A stretch of 64,000 bases of DNA from Deinandra increscens subsp. villosa (lineage: Eukaryota; Streptophyta; Magnoliopsida; Asterales; Asteraceae), in the NCBI GenBank assembly GCA_039602395.1, contig JBCNJP010000010.1, positions 32,513,828 through 32,577,827 of the forward strand. Reading direction: 5' to 3'. Shown piece by piece: positions 43,904 to 56,092 of this stretch (position 1 is its first letter; each line of letters opens with the position of its first letter). The notes under the pieces were generated by a model. It was not told the origin of the DNA and made no database searches. It saw nothing but the letters and a program-made list of their open reading frames with translations. Position numbers and translations under genes: made by a program.

Positions 43904-45333
43904 TCCCCACACTTAACCATTTTCATCCCCAAAAAAATACTGCAAATGGAATCATAACCAGGGTCAATCTCAAACTTAGCAATTATTTAATTTCATATTT
44001 CAATTACATTAATATTAGCCTAGTTCGATTACCGGTATTTCGGTCCGACTAAACCCAACCACCGATCCTTAGCCCCAAATGCATCAATTTAGTATTAGTC
44101 ATATGTTATATGGCATCATTCAACCTAATGGGTCCCACTCTCAAAAATCACAACTTTACCCTAGTCCGGTCTCAAGATTCAAGGCCTAGGTTAAACCGTA
44201 TAGATTTTCCTACCCTAACATTTAAGTATATAAGTGTCTCAAAAAGAGTGGATTTAATGTATGAACGAATGAATTGTTTATTTAAGCTATATTTTTTTCA
44301 TTTTTTTTTTCAATGGACTTCACCTAGAGGCGCATCCACCAAGTGGCAAGCCCAATGGGTAGCACATATGATATTTAGTCAATTATCTAACTTAGAGGTG
44401 AAAAACCTTCAAGTTGTCATCCCAAATGCTAACACATAGGCTTTGGCATAATATATATTCTATAGAAAGCTCAAACAAATGGAAATGCAAATGGAAGCGC
44501 CACCAGTATCGAATTTATGTTCATAAAAAGATAAAGGCGTGCTAATATTCAAGAGACAACATATATATGAAAATATTACAGTACCTATCATCTATTTTTA
44601 ACAGTTCCAGTCACATTGATCAAATTAACGCGGGAACCCACAAAAACATCTTGATTTATTAATTATTAATTTTATTAATCAATTAAGACATAAGAATGTT
44701 TAAGCTTATATGATCGATTGGGCCTACCAATACATCAAAGCTAGCTATAAACTTACCACTTATTAATAATATAGCAATTAAGCACTTTTAATTAAACAAT
44801 TGTCCCCAATATGATATGGGAATAAAACAAAATAGAAATAAACACACTAAAAAGAAATTAAAAGAAAATAACAATGCAAATGAAATAAAAATGAAAAAAA
44901 ATCAGAACAAACTCCCCTGATTTCAATTTGGATGAATGAAAGGTGAGTTTGATCCTAGGTCCTCTATTGAACTCCATGAGCATCCACGTGCGAATATCAT
45001 CGAACCTGCAAATAAACACACAAAACACAAAGACTCAATGAACACACGATTAATCACGGAAATAAAAGTAACCTAAGAAGAAAAATAAAATAAATAAAAC
45101 AAAGGAGAACTGGTGTTAACCTGAAAAACATCGTATGAACCGGCTCGGAATAAAATTAGTGAACAAATATAAACCACAAAATATTGAAAAAAAAATTATG
45201 CTCACCTCCTCTAGGCGTATTGTCTAAGAGACATGAGAGTTCCTGGCGATACGCCTAGATATCCAAAATGGCTGGCACAAAACCTTACCTCCATGCGTAC
45301 CGCTTAGAGGAACAACTCCTCCAGGCGATACGC
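43524..45333. repeat. Four dispersed stem-loops with GCGTATCG arms
   Basis: Inverted pairs built on the same word lie at 43524-43531/43556-43563 (GCGTATCG, CGATACGC), 43632-43641/43661-43670 (GCGTATCGCC, GGCGATACGC), 45211-45220/45249-45258 (CTAGGCGTAT, ATACGCCTAG) and, imperfectly, 45295-45303/45324-45333. Loops are 19-28 bases and often contain GAGG or CCTCC. They straddle the 3' end of the Athila-like internal region and its LTR. Confidence 0.65.
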
Positions 45334-45723
45334 CTAACTCAAAAATTCTAGGGAACTTTGCAGATTTTTGATGTTGAAAATTTTCTATCTCGTGTGCTCC
45401 AATGCACCTACGATCGAATTTTCTCCTCATGACCTGCATTTTTAGCCTCAACACGCTCCTGGAAATTATCCTAACACTCTCCCATGATTGTGATCCTCCC
45501 GAAACTCTTGCAAAGACCGAAAACACAACCGAAAAATCATAAAAAAAATGCACAATACTATAAATTGCATAATTAAAAAAATGAAGTTACAACCTTTACA
45601 TCCTGGGCACTTAACAATTCAGCTCACAACTATAGAACAACCTCCCATGTCAAATTCTGGAGGCTTCGATTTCACATCCTTCAACACACAACTACCGGTA
45701 ACTACCCGGTTTCTAACCTTCTA

Positions 45724-47690
45724 ACTACCAACTACCAATCTCAACTTCCAACCACTAAAACACACTAACTCCAACATCTCTTTAACTCTCCAATGTTTGT
45801 AACGACCCGGTAGGAATCTAATTCTACCTATGAAACTCATTTTTGGGTCATTTACACAAGTAACCACAAAAAACGGACATGGCCTTAACTCTATGTCATT
45901 GTCAAAACTACCTAAGTCACCAAGTGTGGTGTTTCTACCAACATCTTCAACTACCAAAACCTCATTACTAACCAACTCACTCCTGGATTCTCCTAATGGG
46001 TCAAAAATTGCAACTTTTTCAACTAACTCATCTGACCCCCCGGGATCTTCCCCAGACTTGGGGTCTATTACTAGCCATTCATCGAGATTCGTCACACCCC
46101 CACGAACCTCCCATTTCTCCGATTCTTCTACAACTTCATCCTCACCTAACCTATTACCTACCACCAACTCCTTTCTAGTAACTAGGTTGAGACAATGATC
46201 TACACATGACCTAAATGATTCTAACAAGTACACATATTCGATGTCCCTAGTTACAAATCCACCAACCTTAAACTGCATACTCTCACTATCAACTCTCAAA
46301 GTAATAGTACCCTCAAAAGCATCAACTAAAGTAGGGCAGTCCTAAGGAAAGGTCAACCTAAAATCAAAGGGCATTTACATCATAATCTGTATCTACTATC
46401 ACAAAACCAACAGGGAATAAAAATTTATCAACTTTAACAAGCACGTTTCAATTATCCCCCTAGGTTTCACAACAGACCGGTCAGCCAAAGATATGTTCAT
46501 GCGAGTATGGGTGGGATCTCCTAATCCTAGGTGCAGAAAAATAGAATAAGGCATGACATTAATGGAAGCACCAAGGTCCGCCAAAGCATGTGTCATAGAA
46601 GAGCTACCAAAAACACAAGGAATAGTAAATGTTCCTGGATCATTAAACTTCTCGGGCAGCTTATTCTAGAAAATCGCAGAACATTGAGCATTAAGGGTTA
46701 TTTCAAATAAAGTTTCTAACTTCTTTTTATTCGATAACATTTCATTTAGTACTTAGGCATCTTTTGTAAGACTTCAATGAAATGTAAGAATATCCTAAGT
46801 GACCTAAGAAGTTCAAGAAACTCGCCATATTCATGGGCATTCTTTTGTTGAATTAAACGTTCAGGCTAAGGCTCACACTTCAAGGTCTCTGACGTAATCT
46901 GCTGCTGATCCGCGAATCGAACTCTTTTCTGATTCTTAGCTTCCTCCCACTTCAGAGGCTACTTCAACTCCTGAGACTCGACATTTGGTGCTGTACTTGC
47001 TGGCCTTACGCTCGGATGCACCCTTCCGTCGGAAGTCTCCAACTCAATCTCCTTACCGACCGACTCCTCCTCTACTACTGCCAGTGATGGACTCTCAAGA
47101 ATCTTACCACTCCTCGTAGTAACAGCCTTAACTAATGCATTAGGGTTTTTAAATGTGCTCCCTGAAAACTGACCCCCTCGGTTATTTAGCTTCTTCAGCT
47201 ATTTTGCTATATCACCTACCGAACGCTACAAGTCAAGAAAAGCGTCCTATTGATTCCTCAGTAACGTGTCGTGCTCCGCCAGCTTCTTCATGGTCACGTC
47301 ATCTCTCGCCACTAGCTGCTGCAAAATCTGAGCTGGTTTGGGATTAACTCCGTAAGCTCCTTCGTGTTGGGTCCCTCATTTCCCCCACCATTCTGATTGT
47401 ATCTCGGTTCAAAACCTGGCGGGTTGCCTCCTTCACGCCACCCTGAATTTTGATTACTCCTCCACCCAGACTGAAATGAACTACCAAAGTGGGTTCGGTT
47501 TCCAATGTAATCCTCCTACTCCGCAAAGGCGAGCGGGCAGTCACGAGTGTCGTGGGCTCCACGACATAACTCACATTTAGCCTATTGTTTAAGTTGTAAG
47601 TCGTGAACCTGCTTCTGAAGGGCGTATATCTGAGCCTGAGTAGTAGTGTCTGAACTAACGTGGTGAACTCCACTAATTGCCTAAGAAATT
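45724..47690 (-). pseudogene. Athila-like gag end and protease (broken)
   Basis: Reading on the minus strand, a CCHC knuckle CELCRGAHDTRDCP lies near 47580-47535, followed by a Gly/Asn-rich tail (SGWREGGNPPGFEPRYNQNG). The retropepsin lies at about 46600-46400: THALADLGASINVMPYSIF, with the catalytic Asp in DLGAS, then LGLGDPTHTRMNISLADRS. After a break, an open stretch of 192 codons (46299-45721) includes SESMQFKVGGF and a long acidic region. It ends with FIGRIRFLPGRYKHWRVKEM, which I do not recognise. Gag and protease of such elements assemble and mature the particle. Stops and frameshifts separate all parts, and RT, RNase H and integrase are missing from the expected order. Confidence 0.7.
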
Positions 47691-47917
47691 AACTGATTAA
47701 ATCTAGAGTGTGAGGTAGTGTGCTTGATCAATTTGGTAAAGGAAATGATGAAAGTAAGCGGTGACATAAGGATGTAACGAGGGAAAAATCCAAGATCCAA
47801 TGAGTACAACCTATCCTAAAAACTAGGGAATGCTTGAATGAGGTCAATGTGGACGTTATCTCTCACCAAGTCCACGTTCCGGAGTCTTTACCGGGTCTTC
47901 AGGACATGTTTAACACG
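47691..47917 (-). other. LTR-end-like piece next to CACTA C
   Basis: On the minus strand GGATTTTTCCCTCGTTACATCC (about 47770-47795) matches the end of the Gypsy2 LTR, so part of another LTR is joined here to the Athila gag. The last three bases, ACG (47915-47917), are the target duplication of CACTA C. Confidence 0.45.
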
Positions 47918-49025
47918 CACTACGTCAAAATTCACCTTTGACCACGGAAAAAAACCGTGACAAAAGGTGATTGGTCACGTTTTTTTTTTCATTCCAACCG
48001 ACACCATAGGTGCCGTGACCATATGTACCCTACGGCCACGTTACAATATCAGTGGCTGAAGCCACCTATAAGGTGGCTAAAGGGTACCAATATTTGTTGT
48101 TATAATCAAACAATTCTTCAAAAAAGCGTGGCGAAAGGGTCCCAACGGCCACATGTGTTTTTTTAACGTGGCCTTTGGTATTTTATGGTCACGTATATTT
48201 GTGTTTTAGCAACATACATTATATAATACGTGGCGAAAGGGTTGCTGAAATCATACATTTTGTCACAGTACGAGTGGCCAAAGGGTGGCAACGGCCACGT
48301 TAAAATATCAAAAGCGTGGCCTTTGGTATTATATGGTCACGTATATTTGTGTTTTAGCCACATATGTTATAAAAAACGTGGCCAAATGGGTTGCTGAAAT
48401 TATAATTTTTGTCCCAATACGCGTGGCCAAAGGGTGGCAACCGCCACGTTAAAATATGAATAGCGTGGCCTTTGGTATTATATGGTCACGTATATTTGTG
48501 TTTTAGCCACATATGATATGAAATAACGTGGCCAAATGGGTTGCTGAAATCATAAATTTTGTCCCAATACGCGTCACCAAAGGGTGGCAACGGCCACATT
48601 AAAATATAAAAAGCGTGGCCTTTGGTATTATATGGTCACGTATATTTGTGTTTTAGCCACATATATTTGGAAAAAAAAGTGGCTAAAGGGTAGTTGAAAT
48701 CAGATATTTTGTCCCAATACGCGTGGCCAAATGGTGGCAACGGCCACGTTAAGATATAAAAAGCGTGACCTTTTATATGGTCACGTATATTTGTGTTTTA
48801 GCCACATATATTTGGAAAAAGAAAGTGGCCAAAGGGTAGTTGAAATTATACATTTTGTCTCAATACGGGTGGCCAAAGGATGGCAACGGCCACATTAAAA
48901 TATAAAAAACCCTTTGGTATTATATGGTCACGTATATTTGTGTTTTAGCCACATATATTTGGGAAGAAGAAAAAGTAACCAAAAGGTTGTTGAAATCAGA
49001 TGGGTCCTTGCTATACGCGTGGCCA
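47918..49025. repeat. CACTA C left terminal and subterminal repeats
   Basis: The terminus CACTACGTCAAAA is followed by about seven units of about 150 bp with GTGGCCAAAGGGTGGCAACG, GCGTGGCCTTTGGTATTATA and GGTCACGTATATTTGTG. They are the reverse complement of the repeats in elements A and B. Confidence 0.9.
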
Positions 49026-50425
49026 ATTTAAAAGCTATTACAAAATATTAATTACAAATCAAATAAAATTCAATTACAAGTCAATACAAATGAAATACAA
49101 ATAAAAAATTAAAGAAAATTACACTGCATACAAGCATTATTCTCAATCTAATTCAATTACAAGTCAACAACACTACCGCGTACGTGGTCTTCATCTTCAA
49201 CTGTCCAGATTTGAGCTTAATTAGGACCATTTTTTATTGTATTCCTTCCTATACCAAAACATATAATTGATAATAAGGTTATGGAAATTGATCATAATAT
49301 ATAGCAATTTTGAAATACTTACCACCATGATAGATATGGACTGAGGAGTGCCATTTTATTGCAAGTAGTATGGGTCATCAGGTCCTACAGTTCAATTGAT
49401 TTCCAGATGAACATTAGATATCCAGATGAACTTAAAACATGCGGATGAAGATCACATTAAGTTCCAGATCAACTTCAAAGTCAGTTGAACTTTGTTTGCT
49501 ACACATCTCACCATTTGTTCCAACAATCCCTAGCTGGCCCAAGTGTTTGAGGTACCAAATAACATTTAAAATGGGACTACATGACATTACTAAACAGATT
49601 ACTGTGAAACTATAGAACGGAATGAAACTTGACTGGCAAATATTTACCTTTTTCTTTTCAACCGCTTCAGACGAGGTTGATCGACCACCGATTTCACGCC
49701 CTACAGTTCAATTAATTACTTTATGTAAATGAGCAATCAAACCTATAATGAGTTTGACAAATACTAACCGTTGTGTGTATGTCAGCATGATTAGTGCTGT
49801 GGCTAGATCCAACAAAAATCTCCTTAGAATTTTCCTAGAACAATGTTTTTGAATTGGTAAAAAGTTAGAGCAGAATAATGACGCAGACCTATCATGAAAG
49901 TATTTATTCTATTTTTTTAATCTAACATAAGTTGTTCCAGTTTTATTCATACAGATTTTGTATATACTCTATTTTTTTCATATTAACATACATTTTCAAT
50001 GAATCATAGCAGGGCCCCATTTAACTCATAACTTTGTTCTTACATGAAGTATATATTCTTATGTACCAGGAACTTGCATCTATTTGTGTTCTTCAGGAAC
50101 AAGAGTTCATCCGGATTGTGTTCTTCATGAACAAGAGTGTATGTTATTATAAGGTACTTGAAAATAGTATGATTAAGTTGTGATGTAAAGAATTCACCTC
50201 TGTAGATGCCGGAGCATTAAGTTTGTGTGGTAACGGTGGTCCAATTGCAGATAGATGAGCTATAAGTAGATCAAGTTTTTTCTCCGATTCTTGAATCTTC
50301 AAGAAGATGGCCTTAATTTGTTCATTTTTTTCATCCCTAAGACCGCCATGTTGTGAATTTCTCATGTATAATAATTTTGTTTCCAAAAATATTAAACGAC
50401 GTCCAATTAGGATGGTGAGGAGCAA
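49026..50425 (-). pseudogene. Exon-like pieces on minus strand inside CACTA C
   Basis: Several short blocks on the minus strand have GT...AG-like borders, for instance about 49703-49649 (after CTGTAG, before GTAAAT) and 49387-49324 (after CTGTAG, before GTAAGT). An open stretch at 50425-50147 encodes a Lys/Glu-rich, coiled-coil-like piece (RDEKNEQIKAIFLKIQESEK). They occupy the position, next to the subterminal repeats, where elements A and B carry their gene, but I see no direct sequence match. They could be the 3' exons of a minus-strand gene that starts at 56725. This is inference; no function can be given. Confidence 0.3.
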
Positions 50426-51480
50426 TTAGGAGCAATTAGGACCAACTAGACTCAATGAGGACTAGATACTGACAATTAGCGTCATTTAAGATACTTTAGT
50501 GAAGAAGTTATGGTCAATTAATATGGTCAATGAATACGAAATAGGACCAGTTCAATGAGAAGGTCGATTATGCTCATAGGACCGATAAGGACGGAGCATG
50601 AAGGAAGTGACTAATGAGGATTGATAATCAAGTATGACCAATTAGGACTAATTGGGGCCAATTAGTTAAAATGAGGACCAATGATACCAATAAGGGTAAA
50701 TCAGGGTTAGTGATGGTCGATTAAGACCAATTAGGTTCAATTAGGGTTAATGAGGACCAATTAGGACCAATGATGGTCGAATATGCTCGATTAGGACCAA
50801 TAAGGATGAATTATGACTTATTAGAGCCAGTTAGGACCGATGAGGGCCAATTAAATAGAATAAGTACCAATATGGCTCAATTCGGGTTAATGAGGAGCAA
50901 TTTGCACAAAATGGACCAATAAGGACCAATTAGTGTCAGTTAACCTCAATAAGGACCTACTAGACTTATCGTTTACCATTTACTTTGTAGTACAACAAAT
51001 TTGAGTCAATTAGGCCTAATTGACCCCAATTGATTATAATTGGTCCTAAATGAGCCTAATTGATCGTAATTGACCGTAAGTGATCTTCATTGAACCTAAC
51101 CGAGCCGAATAGACTATAATTGACCTTCATTGGCCCTAATTCATCCTAACTAAGTGTTCACTGTCCCTCATTGGTACTCATTTGTCATAAATGACCATGG
51201 TTGACCTTAATTCAGTCTACTGGTCCTCATTGAGCGTAATTTGGCCCTCAATCGGCCTAATAGACCCTAATTGGTCATATTTGGTCCTCATAAGGCGTCG
51301 ACATTGAGCAAAATCGACCCTCGTTAATTAGTTATAATTGGTCTTCATCAGTGACCCTAATTGATCCTCATTGACCCAAATTGACCCCAATTTACCCTAA
51401 TTGGGCCTCGTGGCTTCGTTGGTCCTAATTGGTCCTACTTTATCTTCATTTGTCCTCATCGGTCTTAATCGACCCTAATT
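50400..51480. repeat. Degenerate inverted array of GGACCAATTAGG units
   Basis: The left half (50400-50970) is a run of short units of the type TTAGGACCAATGAGG / GACCAATTAGGACC. After a non-repetitive centre (about 50970-51005, GACTTATCGTTTACC), the right half (51005-51480) has the reverse complement (TTGGTCCTAATTGG, TTGACCCTAATTGA, GGTCCTCATTGA). Units are 10-24 bp and degenerate. The unit GGACCAATGATGG is shared with the satellite at 29725-32395. The array ends about 260 bases before the start of the main ORF. Confidence 0.75.
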
Positions 51481-51737
51481 GATGTGGATTCAATTAAAAT
51501 AAATTAATAATATTTTTCTAAACCAAATTAAATTATCAAAAATTTCCCCCATCCCAATTTCAACTAAATGGGCAAACTCCAATAACTTCCCCTGTTTCAA
51601 TTCTTAGGATTCATTGTGATCCAGAAGAACTGCCGTTAGTGTAAAACTGCATTTTCGAAAAACAGTTACCCTCTATTTTCTCTCCAGGTTTCTAATTGGC
51701 GATTTAAAACTAAACCTTACTCTCTAATTTCTACCAA

Positions 51738-54700
51738 ATGGCACCCAAATTGAATCGAAAGGCTGCATCAAAGGCTACTCAACTGTTCTTCGCCGAACAC
51801 AATGTTGTAGCGTACTTCGAGAAGTCTGATAAGTCAAAGCTATTTGATGAAATGAACGATTTCCTCGAGAAATCCAACACTCATTTTGCTTTAACTGTGA
51901 ATCCTGTAATATGCAAGCAGAGAATTGCTGAATTTTGGGACTCAGCCAAAAAATCTGTTGATAGCAACGGGGTTGGTAAAATTAACTCTAGAGTTAATGG
52001 GAATGAGATTAGTTTGACTGAAGAAATGATCCAGAAGCACATGAAATTCAATGATGCAGGAGGTGATCCTGATTACAAGTCTGAATTGTACTTGAAGACG
52101 TACGAAGCAATTGGGTATGGGGGTGACTTAACTTGTGGGACCATCAAAAAGGGACAACTACCCTATGTTTGGCGATATCTTGCTCATACCATTCTCCACT
52201 GCCTGTCTCACAAGAAAACTGCGTGGGATGAACTTGCTGCACCTCAATCATCCGCTTTTCATGGATTGGTAAATGGGCTCAACTTTAACTTTTCAAAAAT
52301 GATATTTGATGGAATGCTGGAAAATCTAAAACCTAAAAGGATCTTTTACATGTACCCCAAATTCATCCAACACATTCTCAATTGTGAATTTCCAAATCTG
52401 CAAATCTCTGATCAACATCTTGAACTAAAATCTTTTACAAGTAAAACATTTTCTAACATGCAAGTGAACAAAACTGTTTTCCTTGGTAAAGACACATCAC
52501 ACCCTATTCCTAAGGCCAGGACTTCTCCTGAGCAAACTGCTCCTGATGACAACATTGTTACACCAACAAGTGTTGAGCCCACACCAGACCGACCATCCTC
52601 TTCCACTGATATACAAATTCCCACCATTCCTACCAAAAGGAAGAGGATGTCCACATCAAAAACCACACCCAAAAATACCACACGCACTCCACAATCACCC
52701 AGAAGGAAGAGGACTAGGTCTCCTTTACCTAGACCCTCCACAGGACTACCTCAGAATGAGGGTGGTATATCACCTAGGCCACGTGAAGTAGATTCCCCAA
52801 CCCTTATTGTAGGGAATATACTGCTGGACTTGGTTCAATCACCCAACTGACATTCTGGTGATAAGGTGACTTGCAGTAGTGATGAAGCAAGTCAGGTGGA
52901 AAGGGCTGACACTACTCATGAAGTCCCACTGGACCCTGAGGACAGTGCCAACATCATTAAGACCCAATCCACGGCAACTGTTTCTGTCAGGGAACCTATT
53001 CAGGAACCTTTGATTGACAACAAGAATCCCCCAAGAAACCATGGGTGCTGAGCATGAATTGACGGTTCGATGTACAAAACATGAAAATGAATTGGCAGCT
53101 CTCCGTGCAATTGTGAGAGCTCAAGGAGAAGAAATTGAACGGTATAAGGCAGGACAATCTGTGAAAGCCACTGATAGGTAAGGTTGTCAACCATGCATAC
53201 GTTGAAATGAAATTCACATGCAAAACTAGATTTAATTCAAAATAGGATCTTGCACAGGGTGTCTTCCTCAGATGTTGATGAAGTTGAACAAGTTGATCCG
53301 GTAGAACAACTTCATCCGGAGGAAGAAGGCCATGTTGATCTGGTTGAATAAGTTGATCCGGTTGAACAACTTCATCTGGAGGAAGAAGGCCATGTTGATC
53401 AGGTTGAACTAGTTGATCCGGTTGAACAACTTCATCCGGAGGAAGAAGGCCATGTTGATCAGGTTGAACTAGTTGATCCGGTTGAACAACTTCATCAGGT
53501 GCAAGTGACTGCTGATAATCAGATTATCACAAGCGTGATGAGTGATCTGCAAACCACAAATGTGGATATAGCTCCTGAAGCTCTATCTTTCATGAGAAAA
53601 ATGATGACTAGGAATACTCTTAACTGCACTTGGTTTAGGAGTGTTCCAACTCTGTCCACCATTCCTCTTTTAAAGCCTAGTGCTCCATCTCTGCCCATCA
53701 TTCCTGTTTTAAAGCCAATCACTGCTGAGGAAATTCCTGAGCAAGTTATCTCGGAAGCCAGTCCCAATGCTGCAACTTCACTTCATGAGTCTCCAAAACC
53801 TACTGATGATGATTCTCTTGATGAGAGAAGTATCTCTAGTTTCACTGACATGGAGGATGATGATAATCTGAGCACGGGAGGTCAGAGAGAAGACATGGAC
53901 CCTGTTACAAAGGCTCTGTTGGATCAGTATGAAAAGGAGAATGCTGAGATATGAAAGAAGTTCCAAGAACAGAAGGAAATTGCAGAGTTTGAAGAACAGA
54001 AACGAGTACTCATAGAAGAAGGTATTTATGAGTATGTCATCAACAATGCAGACCTAATGTTTTTTATCAATGGAGCAAGGAGAAGATCTGATCTGTACAT
54101 AGAAGAAAGAATGGCCAAAGCCGAAGAGAAATGTCTTTCAGACAGAGTTGAGATGTACAGAAAGCTCTTATGTAATGAGTATAGGATGATTCGGATGAAG
54201 AGAAATAAAGATAATAAAATTTTCCTATGTCAGTTCAGTGTGATGCTCAGAAGCAAGGAATGCTTTACTGATGCATGGGTTGATGAAATGAAGGGTGATG
54301 ACTTGATCAGATGGATGTACATGATCCTAGTCATCAGAGCTGATCAAGCCAATGAGATGAATGTAAAGAGTAAAGCTCATGTGCAAACTACTCAGCAAAA
54401 GAAGCCAAGGATCAACATTATCAAGGAAATGTCTGACACTATCTCTGATCCTCATCTCTCATCATCTCAACCCTCCATCACAGCCTCACAACCGACTGCT
54501 CCCTCATTACCAGGTGCATTTTCTGGTCTGAACAGAACTCTAGCCTCACAGCAACCCAGAAGAAACCCTGCTGCTAGAACTAGTAGACCAGAAAAAAAAT
54601 CCTAAACCTGTAAAATTAAAGCCTATTCCACCAAAGTTTAGAGCAGATAACTTCACACCCATTGTACCACATCCTCACCTAAACAAACCCCGAAAACCCT

Positions 54701-55500
54701 CATCTCCACCCAAGTCACTAGAAAAACCACCCACCAAGAGAATGAAGTCAGTGGCTAGGAAGGGAAAAGGAAAAGTGATCAATGAGGAGGATGAATACAG
54801 AGATGTCCATGCTGAAAGGAGAAGAATCATCTCCTAAAGGTATGATGATGAAGCGAAAGTATACCTGTTCACAACCAGTTCATGTGAGGTACTAAAGTTT
54901 ACAGCTGAAGAAGCTATGTACAACCTCACTGACCATGAGTTGGGTGATGTTAGACAGTCACGTGGTGATATGAAGGGTGCGTGTTCACAAGAGGAATCCT
55001 TAATGCTGAGGATAAGGATGTATTTGGATGAGTTATACGGGGAAGTAGACAAAGCCACACAACGCAGCATTGACAGTCCTGTTTCGACACTTGAAATTGA
55101 TAACGATGGAAAGTTGGTAGTCTATAGAGTTGATGGGTCATTCACAACGCATAGTACAATTCCAGATCCAGAATGGAGCCAGGATGACAAAGACCGAATC
55201 CATTTAATAATGATAACTAACAGGCTTCATCAGGTTTTTATTAAGAGAAAAAGGGTGACCAACTGGGAGTATAAGAAAGAAACAAACATGTATCACATTT
55301 TCACCAGTGAAGGTGAGACAATTAGAAGCTTACAGGATACTCTAAATGGGCTTTCTGAAGATGAGATACGAGATATTGTCAGGATTGGTGATACTGAGAG
55401 CAGAATAATGACACGGACCTTTCATGAAAGTCTCCTATGTAACAAGGCCAAATTTCGGTTACAAGCTATTGAAGAGGAGAACAAGATGGGAACCGGATGA
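51738..55500 (+). pseudogene. Main ORF of CACTA C, about 1,200 codons (lightly broken)
   Basis: From ATGGCACCCAAATTG (51738), 370 codons are open. Residues about 1-260 form a folded-looking block: HFALTVNPVICKQRIAEFW, EISLTEEMIQKHMKFNDAGG, YEAIGYGGDLTCGTIKKGQL, WRYLAHTILHCLSHKKTAWD, NFNFSKMIFDGML and YMYPKFIQHIL. A Pro/Ser/Thr-rich linker with basic clusters (TKRKRMS, RRKRTRS; possible nuclear signals) follows. After a TGA (52848-52850) the same frame continues to 53051, then shifts. A GTAAGG donor near 53178 and AATAG acceptor near 53246 suggest an intron. Next come a 20-residue repeat (53274-53501), an acidic part, a basic segment (RMIRMKRNKDNKIFLCQFS), a Ser/Pro linker and a C-terminal block (KDRIHLIMITNRLHQVFIKR, GLSEDEIRDIVRI) ending at 55500. 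The order of blocks matches the retroelement ORF at 9730-11989. Function unknown. Confidence 0.65.
53274..53501 (+). repeat. 60-bp coding minisatellite
   Basis: Almost four copies of a 60-bp unit (GTTGATCAGGTTGAACTAGT, then TGATCCGGTTGAACAACTTC, then an acidic GAGGAAGAAGG part). Each encodes a 20-residue repeat with VDPVEQLHPEEEGH. One copy has a TAA where the others have GAAC/CTAG. The length is a multiple of three, so copy number can change without shifting the frame. Confidence 0.9.
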
Positions 55501-56092
55501 ACTTGGCTGGAAGAAGAGTTGATCCCTGTATTTGTGTACAATTGCATAAGTTGTTCCAGTTTGTATGTTAACATGATAGTTGTTACAGTTTTATTCATAC
55601 ACTTCTCATCTATAATTAATAACATACACATTTTCAATGAATCATAGCAGACCTCTATTTCACTCATAACTGTGATCTTACATGAAGGATATATTCATAT
55701 GCTATGTTAGTGTAGTATATGTTGGCATTTTGATATGGTGGGATGAGATGATATATAAACAGGATAAATTTTACTTCTTAAGTAAATTGGAAGAAGAGAA
55801 AACCGGATGAACTACAATTCTTCAGGAAGAAGAGTTCATGAGGATTTATAAACAGAATAAATTTTACTTCTAAATTGGATAAAATCACATCAGTTGACTG
55901 TAAAATCTACTTGCAACAATCAAATTTAGAATAAAATCAACTTAAATGATTGAGATAAAATCTGTCTATATAATTAATGGAGTTAACCAAAACAAAACAT
56001 GAGGAAGAGCTTACAAAAACTTTCATATATATATATATTGATCTTTATACAAAGATTTTCATCAGATCCTATACAAAAATCTATCTAACTAG
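55501..56092 (+). other. 3' region of main ORF, duplicated at 49866-50070
   Basis: Noncoding. About 55398-55700 (from GAGCAGAATAATGACACGG through TAAGTTGTTCCAG to TTCAATGAATCATAGCAG) recurs in the same orientation, shortened and diverged, at about 49866-50070. The pair brackets the main ORF like a long direct repeat about 5.5 kb apart. Confidence 0.65.

Larger units (their letters stand above)
41576..47917 (-). mobile_element. Athila-like Gypsy material, minus strand
   Basis: On the minus strand there are gag and protease remains (47690-45724), then untranslated sequence, a purine tract (AAGTGTGGGGATGTT at about 43905-43919) and an LTR (about 43903 down to 41738). That LTR is followed by a tRNA-type primer site and the start of another internal region. 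An LTR flanked by a polypurine tract on one side and a primer site on the other means internal regions lie on both sides. No RT or integrase is visible. CACTA elements B and C border it on either side. Confidence 0.6.
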
